The notes beneath the pieces were generated by a model that worked only from the letters and a program-made list of their open reading frames with translations, had not been told where the DNA came from and made no database searches. Shown here one piece after another: positions 52,352 to 62,409 of a stretch of 64,000 nucleotides of DNA. This DNA comes from Gammaproteobacteria bacterium HGW-Gammaproteobacteria-13 (GTDB taxonomy: Bacteria; Pseudomonadota; Gammaproteobacteria; Pseudomonadales; Pseudomonadaceae), in NCBI GenBank assembly GCA_002840155.1, contig PGZH01000002.1, forward strand, positions 1-64,000, read 5' to 3'. The number at the start of each line of letters is the position of its first letter. The first letter of the stretch is position 1. A program made the translations under genes and the position numbers.

Positions 52352-53947
52352 ATGCCTGTACCGGATAGTTTCAAAGAAGGCCTGGCCCGTGGCTGGAAGA
52401 CCTATGACGGCTCACGCCTGGACAGCGATCTGACCCTGGAAGCCGACGTGGCCATCGTCGGCAGCGGCGCGGGTGGTGGTACCACCGCCGAAATTCTCAG
52501 CGCAGCCGGCTTCAAGGTGCTGTTGATCGAGGAAGGCCCGCTAAAGACCAGCGACGACTTCAAGATGCTCGAAGACAAGGCCTACGCCAGCCTCTATCAG
52601 GAAGGCATCGGTCGCATGAGCAAGGATGGCGCAATCACCATCATGCAAGGCCGCGCGGTCGGCGGTACTACGCTGATCAACTGGACCTCAAGCTTTCGCA
52701 CGCCCGCACCAACCCTGGAGCACTGGGCCAAGGAGCATGGCGTAAAAGGCCACAGCCCCGAGGAAATGGCGCCCTGGTTCGAGCAGATGGAACAGCGCCT
52801 GGGCGTCGCGCCCTGGGTCGTGCCGCCGAATGCCAACAACGCAGTGATCAGCAGCGGCTGCGACAAGCTCGGCTACGAGTGGCAGACGATTCCGCGCAAC
52901 GTGCGCGGCTGCTGGAACCTCGGCTACTGCGGCATGGGCTGCCCGACCAACGCCAAGCAGTCGATGCTGGTCACCACCATCCCGGCGACCCTGGATAAAG
53001 GCGGCGAGCTGCTCTATCTGGCCCGCGCCGAACGCCTGCTAATCGAGGGTGACCAGGTCACGGGCATCGAATGCCTCGGCATGGACGAACGCAGCGTCGC
53101 CCCCAATGGCCGCAAGATCACGGTCAAGGCCAATCATTACGTACTCTCCGGTGGCGGCATCAATACCCCGGGGATTCTCCTGCGCTCGAATGCGCCGGAC
53201 CCGCACCAGCGCACCGGCAAGCGCACCTTCCTGCACTTGGTGAACTTCTCCGCGGCCTTGTTCGATCAGGTGATCAACCCTTTCTACGGCGCGCCGCAGT
53301 CGATCTACTCCGACCATTTCCAATGGGATGACGGCACCGCCGGGCGCCTGTCCTACAAGCTCGAAGTCCCGCCGCTGCAGCCGGCACTGACCGCCACCCT
53401 GCTCGGCCGCTTCGGCATCGACAACGCCATGCGCATGGAGCAACTGCCCAATACCAACGTGATGCTGGCCCTGCTGCGCGACGGTTTCCACCCGGACAGC
53501 GCCGAAGGCACAGTGGAACTGCGCGGCGACGGCAGCCCGGTGCTCGATTACCAGATGACCGACTACACCTGGGACGGCGTACGCCGCGCCTTCCATACCA
53601 TGGCCGAGATCCAGTTCGCCGCTGGGGCCAAAGCCGTGCTGCCGCTGCACGCCGACGCCGGCTATGTGAAGACCCTGGCCGAGGCGAAAAGCCTGATCGA
53701 CAACCTCAGCCTGGAGCTGTACCGCACCCGCCTCGGCAGTGCCCACGTCATGGGCGGTTGCGCCATGGGTGAAGACCCGCAGCAGGCCGTCACCGACAGC
53801 CTCGGTCGTCACCATCAACTGAGCAATCTGTCGATCCATGACGGCTCGCTGTTCCCCACCAGCATCGGCGCCAATCCGCAGCTGTCGATCTACGGGCTAA
53901 CCGCCAAACTCGCGACCAAGCTCGCCGAGCGCCTCAAGCACGCCTGA
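52352..53947 (+). CDS. GMC family FAD-dependent oxidoreductase
   Basis: A 531-residue GMC oxidoreductase. The FAD-binding motif VAIVGSGAGGGTTAEIL (about residues 30-46) and the second signature GRAVGGTTLINWTSSFR (about 105-120) are present. The catalytic C-terminal region HVMGGCAMGEDP and the FAD-contact SLFPTSIGANPQLSIYGLTAKLA close the protein. GMC enzymes oxidise alcohols or sugars to aldehydes or ketones. With the upstream Tat-exported small subunit and the aldehyde dehydrogenase, it may form an alcohol oxidation route; it has no signal peptide, so export would need the partner. Confidence 0.9.
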   Translation: MPVPDSFKEGLARGWKTYDGSRLDSDLTLEADVAIVGSGAGGGTTAEILSAAGFKVLLIEEGPLKTSDDFKMLEDKAYASLYQEGIGRMSKDGAITIMQGRAVGGTTLINWTSSFRTPAPTLEHWAKEHGVKGHSPEEMAPWFEQMEQRLGVAPWVVPPNANNAVISSGCDKLGYEWQTIPRNVRGCWNLGYCGMGCPTNAKQSMLVTTIPATLDKGGELLYLARAERLLIEGDQVTGIECLGMDERSVAPNGRKITVKANHYVLSGGGINTPGILLRSNAPDPHQRTGKRTFLHLVNFSAALFDQVINPFYGAPQSIYSDHFQWDDGTAGRLSYKLEVPPLQPALTATLLGRFGIDNAMRMEQLPNTNVMLALLRDGFHPDSAEGTVELRGDGSPVLDYQMTDYTWDGVRRAFHTMAEIQFAAGAKAVLPLHADAGYVKTLAEAKSLIDNLSLELYRTRLGSAHVMGGCAMGEDPQQAVTDSLGRHHQLSNLSIHDGSLFPTSIGANPQLSIYGLTAKLATKLAERLKHA

Positions 53948-53982
53948 TGGCGCGGTATTCACGGGCCGTTCTGCGCCCGTGA

Positions 53983-54909
<927 letters not shown>

Positions 54910-55049
54910 CAGGCCCATGGAAAGCTACTGCACTTGGCCATGCCGCGTTGAAATCAGGCTCGGCCTGCTCATGTACAACTCGTACACTCCGCGGCCTCGC
55001 CTGATTTCGCCTTGCCTGGCCTTCGCTCGCGACGCTTTCCAAGGGCCTG
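54910..55049. repeat. nested palindromic intergenic repeat, copy B
   Basis: The outer arms CAGGCCCATGGAAAGC (54910-54925) and GCTTTCCAAGGGCCTG (55034-55049) pair at 15 of 16 positions. Inside lie the blocks shared with copy A and the inner arms GAAATCAGGC/GCCTGATTTC (54950-54959 with 54999-55008). The element fills the whole gap between the ferredoxin stop and the ggt start, ending 7 bp before the ATG, so its right arm (AAGGG) may also supply the ggt ribosome site. Confidence 0.8.
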
Positions 55050-55056
55050 CAAAACA

Positions 55057-56763
55057 ATGGGACGCCTGATCCGCGGCCACCTCCTCTGGCGCTCCCTGCT
55101 CGGAGCGCTTGCTCTACTCTGCGCCCTTGAGCTGCATGCCGCAGCCCAGCCTGAACGCATCGCCATTGCCAGCGCACACCCAGCCGCCACCGTGGCCGGT
55201 CAGGAAACCCTGGCCCTGGGCGGCAACGCCTTTGATGCGGCAGTGGCTATCAGCGCAGCGCTTGCGGTGGTCGAACCCTACGGCTCCGGGCTGGGCGGTG
55301 GCGGTTTCTTTCTACTGCGCGAAGCCGGCGAACAGCCGACCTACCGCTTTCTTGATGCCCGCGAACGCGCGCCCCAGGCGGCGCATGCCGATCTGTATCG
55401 GGTCGATGGCGAAATCCGTAAAGACCTTTCGCTAAATGGCGCACTGGCCTCGGCTATTCCTGGCCTGCCCGCTGCACTGGTAGAACTCGCCGAGCGCTTC
55501 GGCCGCCTGCCGCTGCACGACTCGCTGGCGCCGGCCATTCGCCTGGCGCGCAGCGGCGTCAGCATCGACCGGGTTTACCGTGAACGCGCTGGCTGGCGTC
55601 TCGAGGCCATGCGCCAGAATGCGGAAACCGCGCGGATTTTCCTCGACAAAGGCGAAATACCCGAAGAGTTTGGCCTGCTGCGTCAGCCGGAGTTGGCCCG
55701 CACCCTGGAACAGCTGGGCACAAAGGGCCTTCAGGGCTTCTACGCCGGAACGGTGGCAGAGCAGTTGGTCAAGGCAGTGCGTGATGCCGGCGGCATCTGG
55801 ACCCTCAAGGACCTGGCCGACTACCGCATCGTTGAACGCCAGCCGCTGCGCGCTGCGCTGGATCAGGGCCGCGAGCTGATTAGCGCACCACCGCCGTCCG
55901 CCGGCGGTATCGCTTTGGGACAAAGCCTGCTGATGCTGCAACAACTGCCCTGGCAACAGGCTGATAGCGTGCAGCGCACTCACCTGGTCGTGGAGACCCT
56001 ACGCCGCGCCTATCGGGATCGCGGCCTGCTGGGCGACCCGGACTTTGTCCGCAACCCGGCGCAGCAACTACTGGCCCCGGCTTACCTGAAACAGCTGGCC
56101 AGCAGCATCGACCCACAACGCGCCACGCCGAGCGACAGCCTGCCACCCAGCAAAACCTGGCAGGAAGGCGACCACACCACCCACTTCTCGGTACTCGACA
56201 CCGAGGGCAATGCGGTGGCGGCGACGCTGTCGATCAACCTGCCGTTCGGCGCAGCCTTTACCGCACCCGGCACCGGGGTGTTGCTTAACAATGAAATGGA
56301 TGACTTTGCCGCCGATGTTCAGGGTTCTAATACTTACGGCCTGACTGGTAGTAAGGCCAACAGCATCGCTGCCGGCAAACGGCCGCTGTCGAGCATGAGC
56401 CCAAGCTTTATCGAAAGCGCTGAGGACTTCGCCTGCTTCGGCACGCCGGGCGGCAGCCGGATTCCCAGCATGGTGCTGCTGGCGATGCTGCAGTACCTGG
56501 ATCAGCAACCGATTGAGCACTGGCCCAGCGTCGCGCGCTACCATCACCAGTTCCGTCCGGATCTGATCGAGCATGAGCCGGACACATTTAGCCCAGCTGA
56601 AATCACGGAGCTAGAGGCGCTCGGGCATCAATTGAAGTCGACAGGCAGGCAATACGGCAATCAGCAAGTGCTGCTGTGGGACAAGCAGGGCGGGAAAGTT
56701 GCAGCGGCAAGCGATCCGCGCGGGATCGGTACTGCGGTGGTCACTCCAGCTGTACCGCAGTAA
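55057..56763 (+). CDS. gamma-glutamyltransferase family protein
   Basis: A 568-residue Ntn-hydrolase exported by a signal peptide (about residues 1-29, ends ALELHAAA). The autoprocessing site is in HTTHFSVLD: Thr374 is the expected nucleophile, giving large and small subunits. Substrate residues follow in NNEMDDF and PLSSMSP. It cleaves gamma-glutamyl bonds, probably in periplasmic glutathione turnover. ATG 55057 follows AAGGG of the repeat; 15 earlier codons lie inside the repeat and are not used. Confidence 0.9.
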   Translation: MGRLIRGHLLWRSLLGALALLCALELHAAAQPERIAIASAHPAATVAGQETLALGGNAFDAAVAISAALAVVEPYGSGLGGGGFFLLREAGEQPTYRFLDARERAPQAAHADLYRVDGEIRKDLSLNGALASAIPGLPAALVELAERFGRLPLHDSLAPAIRLARSGVSIDRVYRERAGWRLEAMRQNAETARIFLDKGEIPEEFGLLRQPELARTLEQLGTKGLQGFYAGTVAEQLVKAVRDAGGIWTLKDLADYRIVERQPLRAALDQGRELISAPPPSAGGIALGQSLLMLQQLPWQQADSVQRTHLVVETLRRAYRDRGLLGDPDFVRNPAQQLLAPAYLKQLASSIDPQRATPSDSLPPSKTWQEGDHTTHFSVLDTEGNAVAATLSINLPFGAAFTAPGTGVLLNNEMDDFAADVQGSNTYGLTGSKANSIAAGKRPLSSMSPSFIESAEDFACFGTPGGSRIPSMVLLAMLQYLDQQPIEHWPSVARYHHQFRPDLIEHEPDTFSPAEITELEALGHQLKSTGRQYGNQQVLLWDKQGGKVAAASDPRGIGTAVVTPAVPQ

Positions 56764-56843
56764 TGCGGATCACTGACACCTGATGAGAACGTCTCAGGGC
56801 TGCCAAAGCAAACAGCGCGGCAACCCGGAAACAGAGGATGCAA

Positions 56844-57182
56844 TCAGTTCTTCTTGTAGCCGCTAGTGGTGCAGCCCAGGCAACGCACAAAAGCTTCCTT
56901 GCCTGGTTCAACGACCAGTGCATGACCAGCTTCGCCAATGCTACCCGACGCGGCTGAAAACGGCAGCGTTACTACAAATACGCCTGCACCAATAACAGTC
57001 GCCGCAATTAAAAACGGTCGAGCAATCACAACGTCGGCAATCATTGAATACGCTTTAGGCGCTTCGACTGTATAGAAGGGGTCGCCGCTAGTGTTCTGCT
57101 GCGCTACGTCAGCATAAGCCGGCAGCGCCAGCAGGCCAGTGGTCAGCGCCAGAGCAGCAGCGGTTGAGCGGAACAGTTTCAT
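56844..57182 (-). CDS. small exported protein with one membrane segment
   Basis: A 112-residue protein with a signal peptide (ends LLALPAYA) and a strongly hydrophobic stretch at about 53-80 ([23 protein letters not shown]). The C-terminus has CLGCTTSGY. Similar Pseudomonas proteins are often annotated as multidrug transporters, which the size and layout do not support. Function unknown. It is separated from ggt by 80 bp and convergent with it. Confidence 0.65.
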   Translation of the reverse strand: MKLFRSTAAALALTTGLLALPAYADVAQQNTSGDPFYTVEAPKAYSMIADVVIARPFLIAATVIGAGVFVVTLPFSAASGSIGEAGHALVVEPGKEAFVRCLGCTTSGYKKN

Positions 57183-57258
57183 GGGGCGATCCTTCAGCTA
57201 TTAGGAGGCGGTGAGACTAACTATAACAGCGCATTGGTAATTGTCAGCGTGACGGCCG

Positions 57259-57837
57259 TCAATCGCCATAAAAGGCGTATTCAGGTTTTTTCGGAATAAA
57301 GGGCCGGTAAAACGCCAGAATCTCCTTGAGATCGGCCGTTTCATCCCCCGTAGGCATAAAGGTCGGGCCGATAAAAACCCGCTTGTTCTGATAGTCCAAC
57401 GCACCCAGCACAATAGGTACGCCTGCGCCGAGGGCGATATGATAGAAGCCCATCTTCCAGCGCTCGACTTTCTTGCGCGTGCCTTCCGGCGAGAGGATCA
57501 GCATAAACTGCTGATGTTCGCTAAAGGCCCGCACTGCCTGCTCAACCGTATTGCCCTGACGTTCGCGGCGAATGGCGATACCACCCCACAGCCGCATCAG
57601 CGCACCAAAGGGCCAGCGGAAGATCGTGTGCTTGCCAAACCAGCGGGCATTTAGACGCAGCACGAATTTCACTGCGATAAAAATCACAAAGTCCCAGTTG
57701 GAGGTGTGGTGCGCGCCGATCACCACAAACTTGTCGAGCTTCGGCAGCTGGCCTTCGATACGCCAGCCCATCAGTTTCAGCGCCACACGGCCGACCCACT
57801 CAGCCAGAGGGTTGCGGGGCAGATAGTTACCGGACAT
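57259..57837 (-). CDS. lysophospholipid acyltransferase family protein
   Basis: A 192-residue acyltransferase. The catalytic HxxxxD is HHTSNWD (His and Asp, about residues 42-47), and the PEGTR motif is LSPEGTRKKVERWK (about 120). It resembles PlsC-type domains but is short and lacks a clear membrane helix pair, so the acceptor is uncertain. The start is ATG 57837 with GAGG upstream; the preceding TTG is not needed. It lies upstream of the small exported gene on the minus strand. Confidence 0.85.
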   Translation of the reverse strand: MSGNYLPRNPLAEWVGRVALKLMGWRIEGQLPKLDKFVVIGAHHTSNWDFVIFIAVKFVLRLNARWFGKHTIFRWPFGALMRLWGGIAIRRERQGNTVEQAVRAFSEHQQFMLILSPEGTRKKVERWKMGFYHIALGAGVPIVLGALDYQNKRVFIGPTFMPTGDETADLKEILAFYRPFIPKKPEYAFYGD

Positions 57838-57913
57838 CAAAAAACCTCGGTCTTTCTTATTGTTGTGTAATCGGTTCGGGCAGACAGGCCAAATCTAGCC
57901 CGACGAAAAATCC

Positions 57914-58726
57914 CTAGCGTTGGCAGCGCGGACAATAAACGCTGGCGCGCTGGCCCAGTTTGACCTCGCGCAGGGTGCTGCCGCAGTGCTTGCAGAATTC
58001 ACCGCCGCGCCCGTAGACGAACAGTTCCTGCTGGAAATACCCAGGCTGGCCATCGCCGCCGACAAAGTCACGCAGGGTGGTGCCGCCGCGCTCGATGGCG
58101 TGGGCGAGGATACGTTTGATCTCATCCGCCAGCGTCAGATAACGCGCCCGCGACACCGAGCCCGCCTCACGGCGCGGATCGATGCCAGCAGCAAACAGCG
58201 CCTCGCTCGCGTAGATATTGCCGACCCCAACGACCACGGCGTTATCCATGATAAAGGGCTTGATCGCCATGGTTCGACCACGGGACAGCTGGAACAATCG
58301 CTCGCCATCGAACAACGCGGTCAACGGCTCGGGGCCCAGTTTGCTGAGCAGCACATGGCTCAACGGATCACTGCTCCATAGCAACGCACCAAAACGCCGC
58401 GGATCGGTGTAGCGCAGGGCCAGACCGGACTCCAGCTCGATATCCACATGCTCATGCTTGGCCGCTGGCAAACCTGCCTCGACCAGACGCAGGCTACCGG
58501 ACATGCCCAGATGACTGATCAAACTGCCGGTTTCGGCCTTGATCAGCAAGTACTTGGCGCGCCGTTCAACGCACTCGATACGCTGCCCGGACAGCTGAAT
58601 ATCCAGGTCTTCGGGGATCGGCCAACGCAGGCGCCGCTCACGCACGATTACCCGGCTGACGCGCTGACCTTCAAGGAATGGCGCGATGCCACGGCGAGTG
58701 GTTTCTACTTCAGGAAGTTCTGGCAT
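57914..58726 (-). CDS. mutM: formamidopyrimidine-DNA glycosylase
   Basis: A 270-residue bifunctional glycosylase/AP lyase that removes 8-oxoguanine and formamidopyrimidines. The N-terminal catalytic MPELPEVET (Pro2, Glu3), the Lys in [12 protein letters not shown], the helix-two-turn-helix [18 protein letters not shown] and the C-terminal zinc finger CKHCGSTL...VYCPRCQR are all intact. Confidence 0.97.
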   Translation of the reverse strand: MPELPEVETTRRGIAPFLEGQRVSRVIVRERRLRWPIPEDLDIQLSGQRIECVERRAKYLLIKAETGSLISHLGMSGSLRLVEAGLPAAKHEHVDIELESGLALRYTDPRRFGALLWSSDPLSHVLLSKLGPEPLTALFDGERLFQLSRGRTMAIKPFIMDNAVVVGVGNIYASEALFAAGIDPRREAGSVSRARYLTLADEIKRILAHAIERGGTTLRDFVGGDGQPGYFQQELFVYGRGGEFCKHCGSTLREVKLGQRASVYCPRCQR

Positions 58727-58800
58727 AACGAGTGATCAGCTGAGCAATCCGAGCGGGCGCCTACCTTAGCAGGATCGCCCCGCAGCGACGAGGCAGCCTG

Positions 58801-59667
58801 CTAGTTCGCCCCAAGGTCGCGAATGCTCTCGCGCAGGTTTTCGAAGTCATATTCGGACAGGCCGACATACTCCAGCACCAGCTGCTCGATGCTTTGCCAT
58901 TCATGGTCGTCCGGCTGATTGCCCAGCACCAGATGGCTTTCACAGATGTGCTCGGCCATTTTCAGAATCGCCAGCAGAGTTTTCAGCTGCGCATCGCGGC
59001 TAGCGTCCTCGGTGAAAATCGCCAGGGCATTGTGGTGGCTGGCAATCGCCTCGCACAGGTGCAGCGGCAGGTTCCAGGACTTGGCGGTGAAGTAGCCGAC
59101 CACCGCGTGGTTGGTGTTGAGTAAGCGGTTTTCAGTATCCACCACGCGGCGCTCGCCGGTGGCGCTGGCGTAGGCCTCCTCCAGCACCGCCATGTAATTG
59201 GGGAAGCGCTTGATCATCAGCGGGATGCCGCAGTTGTGGAACAGGCCGAGGGTGTAAGCCTCATCCGGCGAGTGGTAGCCGATGCGCTTGGCCAGGGTCA
59301 GGCAGGTCATGGCCACATCCTGGGCGGTGTCCCAGAAACGGTTGAGGGTGACGATGGCCTCATCAGTCAGTTCGCCACGGATCGACTGCGCATTGATCAG
59401 ATTGATCACCGTGTTGCAGCCCAGCAGGTTGACCGCCTGCTGGATCGAGGCGATGCGGTTGGTCAGACCGAAAAACGGCGAATTCACCAGTTTCAGCAAC
59501 GCGCCGGACAGGCCCGGGTCCTGGCCGATCAACTTGGCGATGGCGCGCAGGTCCGGGCTTGGCATCACCTGTTCCATCTGCAAATCCACCATGATCTGCG
59601 GCTGCGGCGGCACGCTGATGCCCTGCAGCACTTGCTGGATATATTCGGCGGAAAGCTCTTGGGACAT
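58801..59667 (-). CDS. HDOD domain protein
   Basis: A 288-residue protein dominated by an HDOD domain (about residues 20-215). It has DLRAIAKLIGQDPGLSGALLKLVNSPFFG and a VVGYFTAKSWNLPLHLCEAIASHH stretch, typical of regulatory HD-related folds that lack phosphohydrolase metal residues. HDOD proteins act in signalling or gene regulation; the partner here is unknown. It is divergent from rlmI. Confidence 0.87.
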   Translation of the reverse strand: MSQELSAEYIQQVLQGISVPPQPQIMVDLQMEQVMPSPDLRAIAKLIGQDPGLSGALLKLVNSPFFGLTNRIASIQQAVNLLGCNTVINLINAQSIRGELTDEAIVTLNRFWDTAQDVAMTCLTLAKRIGYHSPDEAYTLGLFHNCGIPLMIKRFPNYMAVLEEAYASATGERRVVDTENRLLNTNHAVVGYFTAKSWNLPLHLCEAIASHHNALAIFTEDASRDAQLKTLLAILKMAEHICESHLVLGNQPDDHEWQSIEQLVLEYVGLSEYDFENLRESIRDLGAN

Positions 59668-59766
59668 GACGGGGACAACCGGAATGAGAAGTGAGCCACA
59701 GTCTAGCTAAACCCTCGGCACTTCCACAGGCGACTTTTGTAACCGCCGTAAGACCAGCGAACCCGC

Positions 59767-59772
59767 TATAAT
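59767..59772 (+). promoter_or_regulatory. probable -10 element of rlmI
   Basis: A TATAAT, 26 bp upstream of the rlmI start. There is no -35 consensus at the right distance, so only this hexamer is claimed. Confidence 0.4.
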
Positions 59773-59798
59773 TCCGCTCTTTTTTCGGAGTCCCCAGC

Positions 59799-60995
59799 AT
59801 GTCCCTGCCCAGCCTGCGCCTGAAAGCCAACGCCGATCGACGCCTGCGCGCCGGCCATCTGTGGGTCTACAGCAACGAAATCGACGTGGCCGCCACCCCG
59901 CTCAGCGGCTTTGCTGCCGGTGACCAGGCGATCCTTGAGGCGACCGGCGGTAAGCCGCTGGGCGTCGTCGCGATGAGCCCGAACAACCTGATCTGCGCGC
60001 GCCTGCTGTCGCGTGATGTCAAACACGTGCTGGACAAATCCCTGCTGGTGCACCGCATCAATGTGGCCCTGTCGCTGCGTGAGCGGCTGTTCGACAAGCC
60101 TTGCTACCGCCTGGTGTACGGCGACTCCGACCTGCTGCCGGGCCTGGTGGTCGACCGCTTCTTCGACATTCTGGTGGTGCAACTGGCTTCCGCCACCATG
60201 GAACGCCACAAGGACGACGTGCTCGCCGCGCTGATCCAAGTGTGCAAACCCAGCGGCATCCTGCTCAAGAACGACTCCGCCGCCCGCGATGCCGAAGGCC
60301 TGGCGCGTTATGTGGAAACTCCCTTCGGCGTGGTGCCGGAGTGGGTCGCCCTGGAAGAGAACGGCGTGAAGTTCGAAGCGCCAGTGATCGAAGGGCAGAA
60401 AACCGGCTGGTTCTACGACCACCGCATGAACCGCGCACGCCTGGCGCCTTACGTCAAAGGCAAACGCGTACTTGACCTGTTCAGCTATATCGGCGGCTGG
60501 GGCGTGCAGGCTGCAGCCTTCGGTGCCAGCGACGTGATGTGCGTGGATGCTTCTGGTTTTGCCCTCGACGGCGTGGAGCGCAACGCCGCGCTGAACGGTT
60601 TGACCGACCAGGTCGCCTGCGTAGAGGGTGATGTGTTCGAGGCGTTGAAACAGCTGAAATCCGCGGAAGAACGCTTCGACGTGATCGTCGCCGACCCACC
60701 CGCCTTTATCAAACGCAAGAAAGACCAGAAGAACGGTGAAGGCGCCTACCGCCGCCTTAATGAACAGGCCATGCGCCTGCTCAACAAGGACGGCATCCTG
60801 ATCAGCGCCAGCTGCTCCATGCACCTGGAAGAAGACAACCTGCAGAACATCCTGCTGACCAGCGCGCGCCATCTGGACCGCAATATCCAGCTGCTCGAAC
60901 GCGGCGCCCAGGGCCCGGATCATCCGGTACACCCGGCCATCAACGAGACCCGCTATATCAAGAGCCTGACCGTGCGCCTGCTGCCCAATAGCTGA
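59799..60995 (+). CDS. rlmI: 23S rRNA (cytosine(1962)-C(5))-methyltransferase
   Basis: A 398-residue enzyme with an N-terminal PUA domain (LRLKANADRRLRAGHLWVYSNEI), a middle EEHEA-like fold and a C-terminal SAM domain. Motif I is VLDLFSYIGGWGVQAA, motif IV is VADPPAFIKRKKDQ and the catalytic Cys is in ISASCSMHL. It methylates C1962 in 23S rRNA. A terminator follows. Confidence 0.94.
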   Translation: MSLPSLRLKANADRRLRAGHLWVYSNEIDVAATPLSGFAAGDQAILEATGGKPLGVVAMSPNNLICARLLSRDVKHVLDKSLLVHRINVALSLRERLFDKPCYRLVYGDSDLLPGLVVDRFFDILVVQLASATMERHKDDVLAALIQVCKPSGILLKNDSAARDAEGLARYVETPFGVVPEWVALEENGVKFEAPVIEGQKTGWFYDHRMNRARLAPYVKGKRVLDLFSYIGGWGVQAAAFGASDVMCVDASGFALDGVERNAALNGLTDQVACVEGDVFEALKQLKSAEERFDVIVADPPAFIKRKKDQKNGEGAYRRLNEQAMRLLNKDGILISASCSMHLEEDNLQNILLTSARHLDRNIQLLERGAQGPDHPVHPAINETRYIKSLTVRLLPNS

Positions 60996-61001
60996 GCACC
61001 T

Positions 61002-61036
61002 GCACCTGCCGAGTGCGTCTTGGCAGGTGCTTCTTT
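61002..61036 (+). terminator. rlmI terminator
   Basis: GCACCTGCC (61002-61010) pairs perfectly with GGCAGGTGC (61022-61030), followed by TTCTTT. It separates rlmI from the ABC transporter operon. The rest of the 275-bp gap has no assured promoter; TTGAAC at about 61159 is a possible -35. Confidence 0.75.
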
Positions 61037-61270
61037 CTCTCCCGCGTTGTTACCACTCCCCACACCCGCCTGGCGCAACCCCGCGCCTGGACTAGGCTTA
61101 GACCCCAGCACCGCAGCGCTCGCGATGTGCCGCAGCTGCCTGGCACAGTGCTTGCGTAACTTGAACATTCAAACAAGTACCCGTTACAGCATAGAAACGG
61201 GCGCGCGGATTCAAGCATTCAGATAACGGCCACAAGCTGCTGTCTGTTCAGAGCACATTTGGGGAGGGGT

Positions 61271-62383
61271 ATGGCTGACCTGGCTGGGGACAAACCGTTC
61301 CTGCAATTCACCAACGTCAAGAAGACTTACGACCACAAAAATCTAGTGGTCAAGGATTTCAACCTGGATGTGGCCAAGGGCGAATTTATCACCCTACTCG
61401 GCCCTTCCGGCTCGGGTAAAACCACCTGCCTGATGATGCTCGCCGGGTTCGAGGACGTGACCAGCGGCGAGATTCTGATCAACGGCCGCTCGGTCACCAG
61501 CATCGCACCCTACCAGCGCAATATCGGCATGGTGTTCCAGCAGTACGCGCTGTTCCCGCATATGACCCTGCGCGAAAACCTCGCCTACCCGCTGAAGATC
61601 CGCAAGCAACCCAAAGAAGTGATTCGTGCCAAGGTTGATGAGTACCTGTCGCTGGTCGAGCTGCTGGATTTCGGCAACCGCTTCCCCGGTCAGCTCTCAG
61701 GCGGCCAGCGTCAGCGTGTGGCCCTGGCCCGCGCACTGATCTTCGCCCCCGATATCGTATTGATGGATGAACCCCTCGGCGCCCTGGACAAGAAGCTGCG
61801 CGAACAGATGCAGTTCGAGATCAAGCGCCTGCACGAACAGCTCGGCTTCACCGTGATCTACGTGACCCACGACCAGACCGAAGCCCTGACCATGAGCGAC
61901 CGCATCGCCGTGTTCAATAACGGCATCGTCCAGCAGTGCGCGCCGCCCCATGTGCTCTACGAGCGCCCGGCCAACCTGTTCGTCGCTGACTTTATCGGCG
62001 AGAGCAACAAGCTTAAGGGCGTGATCGAATCGGTCGGAACCGAGACCGTCGAAGTGCGCCTGGACGACGGCGCCATGGTCAGTTCGCTGAAGGCCAACTG
62101 CACGGAAGTCGGCCTGCCCACCACGGTGTCGATACGCCCAGAAAAACTCACCTTTACCGACCGCCTCGGCGCCGCCGGCAACCAAGTCATGGCGCGTTTC
62201 GTCACCCGCCACTATGTCGGCGAATACATCCGCTACCACTTCGAAACCGCCGATGGCACCGAGCTGGTGGTGAAGAACATGAATGACAGCAGCGCCCCGC
62301 AACTCAGTGCCAAGGAAGAAGTCGCCCTGGCCTGGCTGCCGCAAGACAGCCAGGCCCTGGATCGCCCCGTAACAACCCCCTGA
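61271..62383 (+). CDS. polyamine-type ABC transporter ATPase (PotA-like)
   Basis: A 370-residue ABC ATPase with Walker A GPSGSGKT (about 44-51), signature LSGGQRQRVALARAL, Walker B IVLMDEP and a C-terminal TOBE domain (about 285-355). It belongs to the spermidine/putrescine importer group. ATG 61271 has a GGGGAGG site; an earlier TTG in frame is less likely. It is first in an operon with a periplasmic binding protein and a permease. Confidence 0.9.
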   Translation: MADLAGDKPFLQFTNVKKTYDHKNLVVKDFNLDVAKGEFITLLGPSGSGKTTCLMMLAGFEDVTSGEILINGRSVTSIAPYQRNIGMVFQQYALFPHMTLRENLAYPLKIRKQPKEVIRAKVDEYLSLVELLDFGNRFPGQLSGGQRQRVALARALIFAPDIVLMDEPLGALDKKLREQMQFEIKRLHEQLGFTVIYVTHDQTEALTMSDRIAVFNNGIVQQCAPPHVLYERPANLFVADFIGESNKLKGVIESVGTETVEVRLDDGAMVSSLKANCTEVGLPTTVSIRPEKLTFTDRLGAAGNQVMARFVTRHYVGEYIRYHFETADGTELVVKNMNDSSAPQLSAKEEVALAWLPQDSQALDRPVTTP

Positions 62384-62409
62384 CCTATAAGAAGCAATGG
62401 AGCACAGCA

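Noticed and set aside
56844..57182. A multidrug efflux transporter of the SMR type
   Set aside because: The protein has one signal peptide and only one further hydrophobic segment, not the four helices of SMR proteins.
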